A stretch of 64,000 bases of DNA from Streptomyces lunaelactis (lineage in GTDB: Bacteria > Actinomycetota > Actinomycetes > Streptomycetales > Streptomycetaceae): NCBI RefSeq assembly GCF_003054555.1, contig NZ_CP026304.1, positions 6,386,001 to 6,450,000 on the forward strand, read 5' to 3'. Below the pieces are notes generated by a model. It was not told where the DNA came from. It saw nothing but the letters and a program-made list of their open reading frames with translations, and did not search any database. Below, piece by piece: positions 8,535 to 16,294 of this stretch. How positions within the stretch are numbered: position 1 is the stretch's first letter; each line of letters starts with the position of its first letter. The translations under genes were made by a program, and so were the position numbers.

Positions 8535-8765
8535 TCAGCGATCTTCCTCGCCGACGCTGGCCGGCACAGCCGTCAGTCGCTCCGTCTCATCCTGTATTTC
8601 TGCGGCGATCTTCTTGAGTTCCGGCTCGAACTTGCGCCCGTGGTGGGCACAGAAGAGCAGCTCGCCACCGCTGGTCAGGACGACGCGCAGATAAGCCTGG
8701 GCGCCGCAGCGGTCGCAGCGGTCAGCGGCCGTCAGCGGGCTCGCGGGGGTCAGAACAGTAGTCAC
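8535..8765 (-). CDS. small DUF7455 zinc-ribbon-like protein
   Basis: This 76-residue protein begins MTTVLTPASPLTAADRCDRC. It has a CDRCGAQA pair of cysteines and a later LLFCAHHGRKFEP segment, a Cys2-Cys-His-like arrangement that suggests a single metal-binding knuckle. The C-terminus is helical and acidic. This compact Cys-containing protein is one I recognise as a widespread conserved actinobacterial family (DUF7455). No function is established to my knowledge. The gene is convergent with the protease and divergent from parE across a 433-bp gap, so its promoter lies in that gap. Confidence 0.82.
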   Translation of the reverse strand: MTTVLTPASPLTAADRCDRCGAQAYLRVVLTSGGELLFCAHHGRKFEPELKKIAAEIQDETERLTAVPASVGEEDR

Positions 8766-9198
8766 GTCGCCTCTTCTCTAGCTCGACGAGCTGTCGTACC
8801 AGGGTCAACATCCAACCAGGCCGAAAACGTTCCCGCTCGTGGCTTTTCCTCGAAACTTCTTCCCGAGGTGGCTGTCTGCTGCCGGTTGGCGGCGAATGAG
8901 CCGTATTGCTTCGCTCTACGGATTTCGCGTTGCTTGTCTCTTGGGTTCCTCCCGGCTGGGTTGCCGGTTGTTGATGAGGACGTGCCCGGAGCCTAAATGG
9001 TTCATGCCTCGAAGGGAACGTGATGTCCACGTCACTCCATCGAGGGATCGAACATGCATGCGACGCTGGACTAGCATGAGAAATCACGAGGGTGGCGTTA
9101 CATCGGCTCTACCAGGCCTCGGTACCCTCTGACCGGCGACCGACGCCGGGCCTTTACCCACTTGGGCCACATCTCAAATTCAGCGAGGAGCGAACCGC
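8766..9198. other. 433-bp divergent intergenic region, DUF7455 / parE
   Basis: No gene is supported here. The right end carries the parE leader, with AGCGAGGAGCG as ribosome binding site just before the GTG at 9199. A stretch around 9096-9125 (GTTACATCGG ... GGTACCCT) could be the parE promoter, but the spacing is loose. No strong inverted repeat was found. Confidence 0.4.
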
Positions 9199-11316
9199 GT
9201 GACCGCCGAAACGTCCGTGCCGTCCACAGCGCTGCTGACTGCAGACCGTGACGGTTCCAACTACACCGCGCGGCACCTGCTCGTACTCGAGGGGCTCGAG
9301 GCGGTCCGCAAGCGCCCGGGCATGTACATCGGGTCCACCGACAGCCGCGGCCTGATGCACTGCCTCTGGGAGATCATCGACAACTCTGTCGACGAGGCTC
9401 TCGGCGGCCACTGCGACCACATCGAGGTGGTCCTTCACGAGGACGGATCCGTCGAGGTCAAGGACAACGGCCGGGGCATCCCTGTCGACGTCGAGCCCAA
9501 GACCGGCCTCTCGGGTGTCGAGGTCGTGATGACCAAGCTGCACGCTGGCGGGAAGTTCGGCGGCGGCTCGTACGCCGCATCGGGCGGACTGCACGGCGTG
9601 GGCGCCTCCGTCGTCAACGCCCTCTCCGCCCGCCTCGACGTCGAGGTGGACCGCAACAGCGCCACCCACACCATCAGCTTCCGGCGCGGCGCCCCCGGCA
9701 TGTTCACCGAGCAGGGCCCCGACAGCCCCTTCGACCCGGCCAACGGGCTGCTCAAGGGCAAGCGGGTACCCAGGGGCCGCACCGGCACGCGCGTGCGGTA
9801 CTGGGCCGACCGGCAGATCTTCCTCAAGGACGCCAAGCTCTCACTGGACCACCTCTACCAGCGCGCCCGCCAGACCGCCTTCCTCGTGCCGGGCCTCACC
9901 ATCGTCGTCCGCGACGAGCGCGGCATCGACGGCGAGGGCAAGACGGAAGAGACGTTCCGGTTCGACGGCGGCATCAGTGAGTTCTGCGAGTACCTGGCCC
10001 AGGACAAGGCCGTCTGCGACGTGCAGCGGCTCACCGGGCAGGGCACCTTCAAGGAGACCGTGCCGGTCCTCGACGACCGCGGCCATATGACCCCCACCGA
10101 GGTCACCCGCGAGCTCGGCGTCGACATCGCCCTGCGCTGGGGCACGGGCTACGACACCGGGGTCAAATCCTTCGTCAACATCATCGCCACCCCCAAGGGC
10201 GGCACCCACATGACCGGCTTCGAGCGCTCCGTCACCAAGACGATGAACGAGGTGCTGCGCTCCGCCAAGATGCTGCGCGTCGCCGAGGACGACATCGTCA
10301 AGGACGACGCCCTGGAGGGACTCACCGCGGTCGTCACAGTCCGGCTGGCGGAGCCGCAGTTCGAGGGCCAGACCAAGGAAGTGCTCGGCACCTCCGCGGC
10401 CAGCCGGATCGTCGCCAATGTCGTCGCCAAGGAGCTCAAGGCCTTCCTGACCTCCACCAAGCGCGACGACAGGGCCCAGGCCCGTGCGGTGATGGAGAAG
10501 GCCGTCGCCGCCGCCCGCACGCGTATCGCGGCCCGTCAGCACAAGGACGCGCAGCGCCGTAAGACCGCGCTGGAGACCTCCTCGCTGCCTGCCAAGCTCG
10601 CCGACTGCCGCAGCGACGACGTGGAGCGCAGCGAGCTCTTCATCGTCGAGGGGGACTCGGCGCTCGGCACCGCCAAGCTCGCGCGGAACAGCGAGTTCCA
10701 GGCGCTGCTGCCGATCCGCGGAAAGATCCTCAACGTCCAGAAGTCGTCCGTCTCGGACATGCTCAAGAACGCCGAGTGCGGCGCGATCATCCAGGTCATA
10801 GGAGCGGGGTCGGGCCGGACCTTCGACATCGACGCCGCCCGCTACGGCAAGATCGTCCTGCTCGTCGACGCCGATGTCGACGGCGCCCACATCCGCTGTC
10901 TGCTGCTCACGCTCTTCCAGCGCTATATGCGGCCGATGGTGGAGGCGGGCCGCGTATTCGCCGCCGTACCGCCGCTGCACCGCGTCGAGCTGACCCAGCC
11001 CAAGAAGGGCCAGGACAAGTACGTGTACACGTACTCCGACAGCGAGCTTCGGACGACACTGCTGGAGTTCCAGCGCAAGGGGGTCCGCTTCAAGGACTCC
11101 ATTCAGCGCTACAAGGGTCTCGGCGAGATGGACGCCGACCAGCTCGCGGAGACCACGATGGACCCGCGCCACCGCACGCTGCGCCGGATCAACATCGGCG
11201 ACCTCGAGTCCTCGGAGCAGGTCTTCGATCTGCTGATGGGCAATGAGGTGGCGCCTCGCAAGGAGTTCATCACCAGCTCCGCGGCGACGCTGGACCGCTC
11301 GCGGATCGACACCTGA
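9199..11316 (+). CDS. parE: DNA topoisomerase IV subunit B (ParE)
   Basis: This 705-residue type IIA topoisomerase B subunit carries the GHKL ATPase domain (residues about 20-235), with EIIDNSVDEALGG, VKDNGRGIPVD and GGLHGVGASVVNAL. The transducer domain follows. The TOPRIM domain has the metal-binding EGDSALG (about 484) and DADVDGAHI, and the C-terminal MDPRHRTLRRI motif completes it. It lacks the large insertion typical of Gram-negative GyrB. I call it ParE rather than GyrB because parC (30057-32507) is nearby and the dnaA/gyrB neighbourhood is absent. I recall this gene as SCO5822 in S. coelicolor. ParE2ParC2 decatenates and relaxes daughter chromosomes, important during sporulation septation. 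The GTG start has GAGGAG upstream. Confidence 0.93.
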   Translation: MTAETSVPSTALLTADRDGSNYTARHLLVLEGLEAVRKRPGMYIGSTDSRGLMHCLWEIIDNSVDEALGGHCDHIEVVLHEDGSVEVKDNGRGIPVDVEPKTGLSGVEVVMTKLHAGGKFGGGSYAASGGLHGVGASVVNALSARLDVEVDRNSATHTISFRRGAPGMFTEQGPDSPFDPANGLLKGKRVPRGRTGTRVRYWADRQIFLKDAKLSLDHLYQRARQTAFLVPGLTIVVRDERGIDGEGKTEETFRFDGGISEFCEYLAQDKAVCDVQRLTGQGTFKETVPVLDDRGHMTPTEVTRELGVDIALRWGTGYDTGVKSFVNIIATPKGGTHMTGFERSVTKTMNEVLRSAKMLRVAEDDIVKDDALEGLTAVVTVRLAEPQFEGQTKEVLGTSAASRIVANVVAKELKAFLTSTKRDDRAQARAVMEKAVAAARTRIAARQHKDAQRRKTALETSSLPAKLADCRSDDVERSELFIVEGDSALGTAKLARNSEFQALLPIRGKILNVQKSSVSDMLKNAECGAIIQVIGAGSGRTFDIDAARYGKIVLLVDADVDGAHIRCLLLTLFQRYMRPMVEAGRVFAAVPPLHRVELTQPKKGQDKYVYTYSDSELRTTLLEFQRKGVRFKDSIQRYKGLGEMDADQLAETTMDPRHRTLRRINIGDLESSEQVFDLLMGNEVAPRKEFITSSAATLDRSRIDT

Positions 11317-11333
11317 CGCCGCCACGCCCACCC

Positions 11334-11360
11334 AGGGGTGGAGCCGTCGGCTCCACCCCT
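11334..11360 (+). terminator. parE terminator
   Basis: AGGGGTGGAGCC pairs perfectly with GGCTCCACCCCT around a GTC loop, 17 nt after the parE stop codon. Confidence 0.85.
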
Positions 11361-11419
11361 GACCCGATCCCGGGCCAGGTTCCCGCTCCGTAGCATCAAG
11401 GGCGACGGAGGAGGCTGAC

Positions 11420-12583
11420 GTGCCCAGCAGCAAGTGGATCGCGTGGCCCACGCGGGAAGCGCTGTCCCGCGTCGGTGTACCGCGCGTCCGTATCGCTCTC
11501 GACGTCGCCGTGCTGGCGGGCATGGCGGCCTGGGCGATGTCCGGCGCGTACACATCGGGCTTCTTCCACGGGTGGCGCGCAGTGCTCCCGCCGCTCGCCC
11601 TGCTCTGCTGCGCTGCGGCCGTCCTGCGCTACCACCGGACGACGCTGGCAAACCGACTGCTGCCCTCCCTCGGCCTGCTGGCGGCCATCGCCGTAGTGGG
11701 GGCGGGGGCGTACGCAGCCGGGGCAGCGGTTCCCTCGGTGGTGCTGTGGATCTCCGTCTCCGTCATGGCGATGGAGCGACTCCCGCTCGCCCCCGGCCTG
11801 GTCATCGGCGTGGTGACGGTCGCACTCTTCCCCCTGACCCAGGACAACGGAGCCCTGGCGGCAGGGATCACGGTGGGCTCGGTACTGCTCGGCGGGTACT
11901 CACTGCGTCTCGACGCCGGCGCCCGCGGCGCGGGATTCCTGCTGCTCGCCCAGGAACGGGCCGCCCGCGAGGCCGAGGCCACCTCCGCCGCACTCGACGA
12001 ACGGGCCCGTATCGCACGCGAGATCCATGACGTCCTCGCACACAGCCTCTCCGCGCAGCTCGTGCACCTGGAAGCGGCCCGGCTGCAGATCGAGCGAGGA
12101 CCGGCAGGGCCCTTCCGCGACCAGATCCTGGAGCGGGTGGTGGCGGCACGCGGCATGGCACGCGAGGGCCTCGAGGAGACCCGCCAGGCGCTCTCCGCCC
12201 TGCGCGGCGAGACGGCTCCCGTCGAGGACTATCTGCGGGAGCTGTCCGTCGCGGACGGAGCGGAGACCGCGGTGACGGGGGAGCGGCGGCAGCTGTGCGC
12301 CGAAGCGTCGCAGGCGGTACGGCGGGTGGCCCAGGAGGCCCTGACCAATGTGCGCAAGCACGCGCCCGGCGCCAAGGTGCGCATGCTGCTCGCGTACGCG
12401 GAGGGCGAAGTGGCCCTGGAGGTACGGGACTCGGGCACCACAGCCACGGCCGGTGAGCTCGGGGCGTCCGGCGCCGGGTACGGTCTGCTGGGAATGCGCG
12501 AGCGGGCCGAGCTGCTCGGCGGCTCCCTGGAGGCGGGACCAGAGGGAGAGGGCTTCGTGGTGCGGCTGCGAGTGCCGGTATGA
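11420..12583 (+). CDS. NarL/DesK-type sensor histidine kinase
   Basis: This 387-residue protein starts at a GTG with GGAGG 9 nt upstream. The N-terminal 170 residues form about five hydrophobic helices with very short loops, so it probably senses a membrane or intramembrane signal. The dimerisation/phosphoacceptor box is ERARIAREIHDVLAHSLSAQ (His about residue 204), the HisKA_3 type that pairs with NarL/LuxR regulators. The ATPase domain has AQEALTNVRKHAPGAKV (N-box) and GYGLLGMRERAELLGG (G-box). The stop overlaps the following response-regulator start by 4 bp, so the two proteins are translationally coupled and form a cognate pair. The stimulus is unknown. Confidence 0.9.
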   Translation: MPSSKWIAWPTREALSRVGVPRVRIALDVAVLAGMAAWAMSGAYTSGFFHGWRAVLPPLALLCCAAAVLRYHRTTLANRLLPSLGLLAAIAVVGAGAYAAGAAVPSVVLWISVSVMAMERLPLAPGLVIGVVTVALFPLTQDNGALAAGITVGSVLLGGYSLRLDAGARGAGFLLLAQERAAREAEATSAALDERARIAREIHDVLAHSLSAQLVHLEAARLQIERGPAGPFRDQILERVVAARGMAREGLEETRQALSALRGETAPVEDYLRELSVADGAETAVTGERRQLCAEASQAVRRVAQEALTNVRKHAPGAKVRMLLAYAEGEVALEVRDSGTTATAGELGASGAGYGLLGMRERAELLGGSLEAGPEGEGFVVRLRVPV

Positions 12584-13254
12584 CCGGGCAGATCGCCAGA
12601 GTGATCGTCGCCGACGACCAGGCGGTGGTGCGCGAGGGCATTGTGATGCTCCTCGGGCTGCTGCCCGGCATCGAGGTCATCGGCTCGGCCAGGGACGGCG
12701 AAGAGGCGGTCGCCCTCGTCGCCGAACTCGCCCCCGATGTCGTCCTGATGGACCTGCGGATGCCGCGCTGCGACGGGGTCGAGGCGACCCGCCGTATCCG
12801 CAGCGAACACCCCGGCACCCAGGTCGTGGTGCTCACCACCTACGCAGACGACGACTCGCTCTTCCCCGCGCTGCGGGCCGGAGCGCGCGGCTATCTCACC
12901 AAGGACGCCGACGGCGACGAGATCGTACGGGCCATCCAGGACGTCCTCGCGGGCCGGGCCGGGCTCTCACCGGTGGTGCAGCGACGCCTCCTCGAGCAGG
13001 TCACCGGGGCGCCCGAGCCGACCGGGCCGAAGCTGCCCGACGGACTGACCGCGCGCGAGGGCGAAGTGCTGACCCTGATCGCCGAGGGCCTCACCAACAC
13101 CGACATCGCGCGCCGACTGCACATCTCCACGGCCACGGTGAAGACGCATATCAACAACCTCTTCGCGAAGACCGGCATCCATGACCGGGCCCAGGCGGTC
13201 CGGTACGCCTATCGGGAGGGTCTGGCGCAGCCACCTGGCACGACCGTCACCTGA
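12580..13254 (+). CDS. NarL/LuxR-family response regulator
   Basis: This 224-residue regulator has a receiver domain with acidic residues in VIVADDQAVVREG and the phosphoacceptor Asp in PDVVLMDLRMPRCDG (about residue 54). Thr in VVLTTYADD and Lys in GYLTKDADGDE complete the active site. The C-terminal LuxR helix-turn-helix contains LTAREGEVLTLIAEGLTNTD and ATVKTHINNLFAKTGIHDR. It is the partner of the upstream kinase, whose gene it overlaps by the ATGA tetranucleotide. The downstream DUF485/symporter operon begins 99 bp further on and could be a target by position only. Confidence 0.92.
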   Translation: MTGQIARVIVADDQAVVREGIVMLLGLLPGIEVIGSARDGEEAVALVAELAPDVVLMDLRMPRCDGVEATRRIRSEHPGTQVVVLTTYADDDSLFPALRAGARGYLTKDADGDEIVRAIQDVLAGRAGLSPVVQRRLLEQVTGAPEPTGPKLPDGLTAREGEVLTLIAEGLTNTDIARRLHISTATVKTHINNLFAKTGIHDRAQAVRYAYREGLAQPPGTTVT

Positions 13255-13353
13255 TGGGGTGAAGTGCGCCGGGAGAAGAGTCCGGGATCTTCCCACTCTG
13301 TCCATCCTTGGGCATGTGAGCCGAAATGGTTCGCTGACAAGGAGAGTTGATCG

Positions 13354-13833
13354 GTGGAAAAGCCGGAAGGACGGGATGCCGCGGCGGTGCGGCTCGACGA
13401 CCCGTGGTACGACGCGCTGGCCTCCGGCTGGGGTGAGCTGGACGGCACCGGCGCCCCCGCGCCCGTCGTGCCGGCGCCGCCCGCGGCGCCGGAGAGCCCC
13501 GGCCCCAGCGCCGGCGACATCTATCTGGAAGTGCAGCGCAGCGTCGCCTTCCAGGAGGTGCGCAGCCGCTACCGGCGGTTCGTCGTCCCCACCGTTCTCG
13601 CCTTCCTCGTCTGGTACTTGGCTTATGTCGTCGCGGCGACCACCGCTCCCGGGCTGATGGCCCGGCCGGTGACGGGAGCGGTGAATGTGGCCATGGTCGC
13701 CGGGCTCGGACAGTTCCTCACCACCTTCCTGCTGACCTGGGCGTACGCCCGCCATGCGCGGCTGCGCCGGGACCGCGCCGCGCTCGATCTGCGCTGGGAC
13801 ACACAGGAAATGACGCGAGGGCTCGAGCGTTGA
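13354..13833 (+). CDS. DUF485 membrane protein
   Basis: This 159-residue protein starts at a GTG with AAGGAG about 10 nt upstream. After a Pro/Ala-rich N-terminus (residues 1-58), the DUF485 core shows FQEVRSRYRRFVVPTVLAFL and two hydrophobic helices (FVVPTVLAFLVWYLAYVVAA and MVAGLGQFLTTFLLTWAYAR). DUF485 proteins are small two-helix inner-membrane partners regularly encoded just before acetate/solute symporters (the yjcH-actP arrangement). Here the stop codon overlaps the TTG start of the symporter, so a joint function is likely. The unusually long N-terminal extension is not seen in enterobacterial YjcH. Confidence 0.9.
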   Translation: MEKPEGRDAAAVRLDDPWYDALASGWGELDGTGAPAPVVPAPPAAPESPGPSAGDIYLEVQRSVAFQEVRSRYRRFVVPTVLAFLVWYLAYVVAATTAPGLMARPVTGAVNVAMVAGLGQFLTTFLLTWAYARHARLRRDRAALDLRWDTQEMTRGLER

Positions 13834-15452
13834 GCGGCGACCACCAGACCCTGGCGCTGCTGTTGTTCAGCGCGTTCGTGGCGGCGACTCTCGCCATCAC
13901 GACCTGGGTGAGCCGCAACAGGCATGGCTCGGCAGAGGAGTTCTACGCGGGCGGGCGGCTGTTCTCCCCCATGGAGAATGGGTTCGCCATCGCCGGCGAC
14001 TACATGTCCGCCGCGTCCTTCCTCGGGATCTCCGGCCTCATCGCCCTCTTCGGCTACGACGGAATGCTCTACTCCGTGGGTTTCCTGGTCGCCTGGCTGG
14101 TCGTTCTGTTCCTCGTCGCCGAACTCGTACGCAACTGCGGCCGGTTCACGCTCGCCGATGTCGTCGCGTCGAGGATGAGTGAGCGTCCTGTCCGTATCGC
14201 GGCGGGAACTTCTTCGGTCACCGTGTCCGTTCTCTATCTGGTGGCGCAGATGGTGGGAGCCGGGAGCCTGGTCGCGCTGCTTCTCGGTGGCACGAGCGAG
14301 GCCGCGCGCTCGTGGACCGTCATCGGAGTGGGTGCCCTGATGGTGATCTATGTGTCGTTGGGAGGGATGCGAGCCACCACCTGGATCCAGATCGTCAAAG
14401 CCGTGCTGCTGATGGCGGGCGCGATCGCGATGACCGTGCTCGTACTGACCCGCTTCCACGGCGACGTCAACCAGCTGCTCAACACCGCCGCCGAACGCAG
14501 CGGCCACGGCAAGGACTTCCTCTCGCCGGGCCTCAAGTACGGCGGGGACTGGATCGCGCGCCTCGACTTCATCAGCCTCGGCCTGGCGCTGGTGCTGGGT
14601 ACGGCCGGGCTGCCGCACATCCTGTCCCGCTTCTACACTGTGCCGACCGCGCGGGCAGCCCGCCGTTCGGTCATCTGGTCGATCGGTCTCATCGGCAGCT
14701 TCTACCTGATGACGATCGTGCTCGGCTTCGGCGCCGCCGCCGTGGTCGGCAGCGACGAGGTACGGAAGTCGAATGCGGCGGGCAACACCGCGGTCCCGCT
14801 GCTCGCGCTGGACCTCGGCGGGGGAGCGGGATCCACCGGCGGGACGGTCCTTTTCGCGGTGGTCGCGGCCATCGCCTTCGCGACGATCCTCGCCGTCGTC
14901 GCCGGGATCACCCTCGCCTCGTCCGCCTCCGTCGCCCACGATCTGTACGCCTCGCTCCGGCGCCGTCGCTCCCCCGGAGCCGCGCCCGGGAGGGACTGCC
15001 CTTCACCGCACAGCGAGGTCGCCGTCGCGCGCGTCGCCGCGGTCGGCATCGGTGTGGCGGCCATCGCGCTCGGCCTGCTGGCCCGGGATCTGAACGTCGC
15101 GTTCCTGGTGGGTCTGGCCTTCGCGGTCGCCGCCTCCGCGAATCTGCCCGTACTGCTCTACTCGCTGTTCTGGCGGAACTTCACCACGCGCGGCGCGGTC
15201 TGGTCGGTGTACGGAGGGCTGGTCCCCGCGATGCTGCTGGTGGTGCTCTCGCCGGTCGTCTCGGGCAGCCCCGAGGCGCTCTTCCCGGGCGTGGACTTCC
15301 ATGTCTTCCCGCTCCAGAACCCGGGTCTGGTCTCCATTCCCCTCGGGTTCCTGGCGGGCTGGATCGGCACGGCCATGTCCACGGAGCCGCCGGATGAGGC
15401 GAAGCACGCGGAGACGGAGGTGCGGGCGCTGACGGGAGCGGGAGCGGTCTGA
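13830..15452 (+). CDS. cation/acetate-type sodium:solute symporter
   Basis: This 540-residue membrane protein of the SSS family has about 13 hydrophobic helices. Family motifs include EEFYAGGRLFSPMENGFAIA, GDYMSAASFLGISGLIALFG, the substrate/sodium region AGTSSVTVSVLYLVAQMVGA and GTAGLPHILSRFYTVPTARA. It resembles ActP/MctC monocarboxylate transporters, which import acetate, propionate or pyruvate with Na+ or H+. The start is a TTG overlapping the DUF485 stop, implying coupling. The gene is followed by a short-repeat-containing spacer and a convergent CitB-type response regulator, which may control carboxylate uptake. The exact substrate cannot be read from the sequence. Confidence 0.9.
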   Translation: MSGDHQTLALLLFSAFVAATLAITTWVSRNRHGSAEEFYAGGRLFSPMENGFAIAGDYMSAASFLGISGLIALFGYDGMLYSVGFLVAWLVVLFLVAELVRNCGRFTLADVVASRMSERPVRIAAGTSSVTVSVLYLVAQMVGAGSLVALLLGGTSEAARSWTVIGVGALMVIYVSLGGMRATTWIQIVKAVLLMAGAIAMTVLVLTRFHGDVNQLLNTAAERSGHGKDFLSPGLKYGGDWIARLDFISLGLALVLGTAGLPHILSRFYTVPTARAARRSVIWSIGLIGSFYLMTIVLGFGAAAVVGSDEVRKSNAAGNTAVPLLALDLGGGAGSTGGTVLFAVVAAIAFATILAVVAGITLASSASVAHDLYASLRRRRSPGAAPGRDCPSPHSEVAVARVAAVGIGVAAIALGLLARDLNVAFLVGLAFAVAASANLPVLLYSLFWRNFTTRGAVWSVYGGLVPAMLLVVLSPVVSGSPEALFPGVDFHVFPLQNPGLVSIPLGFLAGWIGTAMSTEPPDEAKHAETEVRALTGAGAV

Positions 15453-15516
15453 AGCCCGGGACCGCGTGAGGCTCGGGGCGGTGTGGGGCCCGGAGCCGTC
15501 CGGGGGCCGTTTTGTC

Positions 15517-15586
15517 CTCAAGCGCCGGACGGGCTTGAATGCGGGCACCTGACGGGCTGGCGAGTGGCTCAAGCGCCGGACGGGCT
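15517..15586. repeat. two copies of a short intergenic repeat
   Basis: CTCAAGCGCCGGACGGGCT occurs at 15517-15535 and again, identically, at 15568-15586. The second copy supplies the last codons and the stop codon (TCA on the plus strand, read TGA) of the minus-strand response regulator. I recall this motif as a very common interspersed sequence in Streptomyces genomes. Confidence 0.75.
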
Positions 15587-16294
15587 GGAGGACCAGACGT
15601 AGCGGTGTTCCGGGCGGCCCGTCTCGCCGTACCTCAGGGTGAGCCGCACTCTGCTCGCCCGCTCGAGCAGCTTCAGATAGCGCTGCGCCGTCTGCCTGCT
15701 CACCCCCGCGCGTTCCGCGATCTCCTGGGTGGAGAGCGGCCCTTCGGCGGCCAGCAGCACCTGGCGTACCAGCTCGGCTGTGGTCGGCGAGTGGCCCTTG
15801 GGCAGATCCGGGGCGACCGAGCCGGCCGACAGGGCCCCGAACATCCGGTCCACCTCGGCCTGTTCCGCCTCGCCGCCGCTCTCCAGGGTGCGGCGCAGCG
15901 TGGCGTACGCCTCCAGCTTGGTGCGCAGACCCGCGAAGTTGAACGGCTTCACCAGGTACTGGAGCGCCCCATGGCGCATCGCAGCCTGGACGGTGGCGAC
16001 ATCGCGCGCCGCCGTCACCATGATCACGTCGGTCTCGTGGCCGAGCCGCCGCAGCTCCCGTACGACCGCAAGGCCGTTCCCGTCCGGCAGATAGTGGTCG
16101 AGGAGGATCAGATCCACCGGGCGGTCCGTGATCCGGGCGAGCGCCCCGGCGGCCGAGTGGGCCGTCGCGGAGACCCGGAAACCGGGCACCTTGGACACAT
16201 AGGCGGCGTTGATCTCCGCGACCCGGACGTCGTCGTCCACCACCAGGACGTCGATCAGTCCACCAGCCGGTCCTTCGCCCTTCAGCTCGCTCAT
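15569..16294 (-). CDS. CitB/DctR-family response regulator
   Basis: This 241-residue protein has a receiver domain beginning at IDVLVVDDDVRVAEINAAYV. The phosphoacceptor Asp is in VDLILLDHYLPDGNG, with Thr in VIMVTAARD and Lys in LQYLVKPFNFAGLR. The C-terminal half contains a winged-helix region with STQEIAERAGVSRQTAQRYL, the arrangement of CitB/DpiA/DctR regulators of di- and tricarboxylate metabolism. Its start overlaps the 3' end of the upstream sensor kinase by 4 bp, so the pair is co-translated. The adjacent convergent symporter is a plausible target. Its last residues (SSPSGA-stop) are encoded by a copy of a short interspersed repeat, suggesting the native C-terminus was replaced or trimmed. 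Confidence 0.9.
   Translation of the reverse strand: MSELKGEGPAGGLIDVLVVDDDVRVAEINAAYVSKVPGFRVSATAHSAAGALARITDRPVDLILLDHYLPDGNGLAVVRELRRLGHETDVIMVTAARDVATVQAAMRHGALQYLVKPFNFAGLRTKLEAYATLRRTLESGGEAEQAEVDRMFGALSAGSVAPDLPKGHSPTTAELVRQVLLAAEGPLSTQEIAERAGVSRQTAQRYLKLLERASRVRLTLRYGETGRPEHRYVWSSSPSGA

Noticed and set aside
9841..11553. Long open frame of about 570 codons antisense to parE
   Set aside because: It is the complement of a highly conserved topoisomerase gene, has no recognisable domain and reflects GC-rich codon bias.
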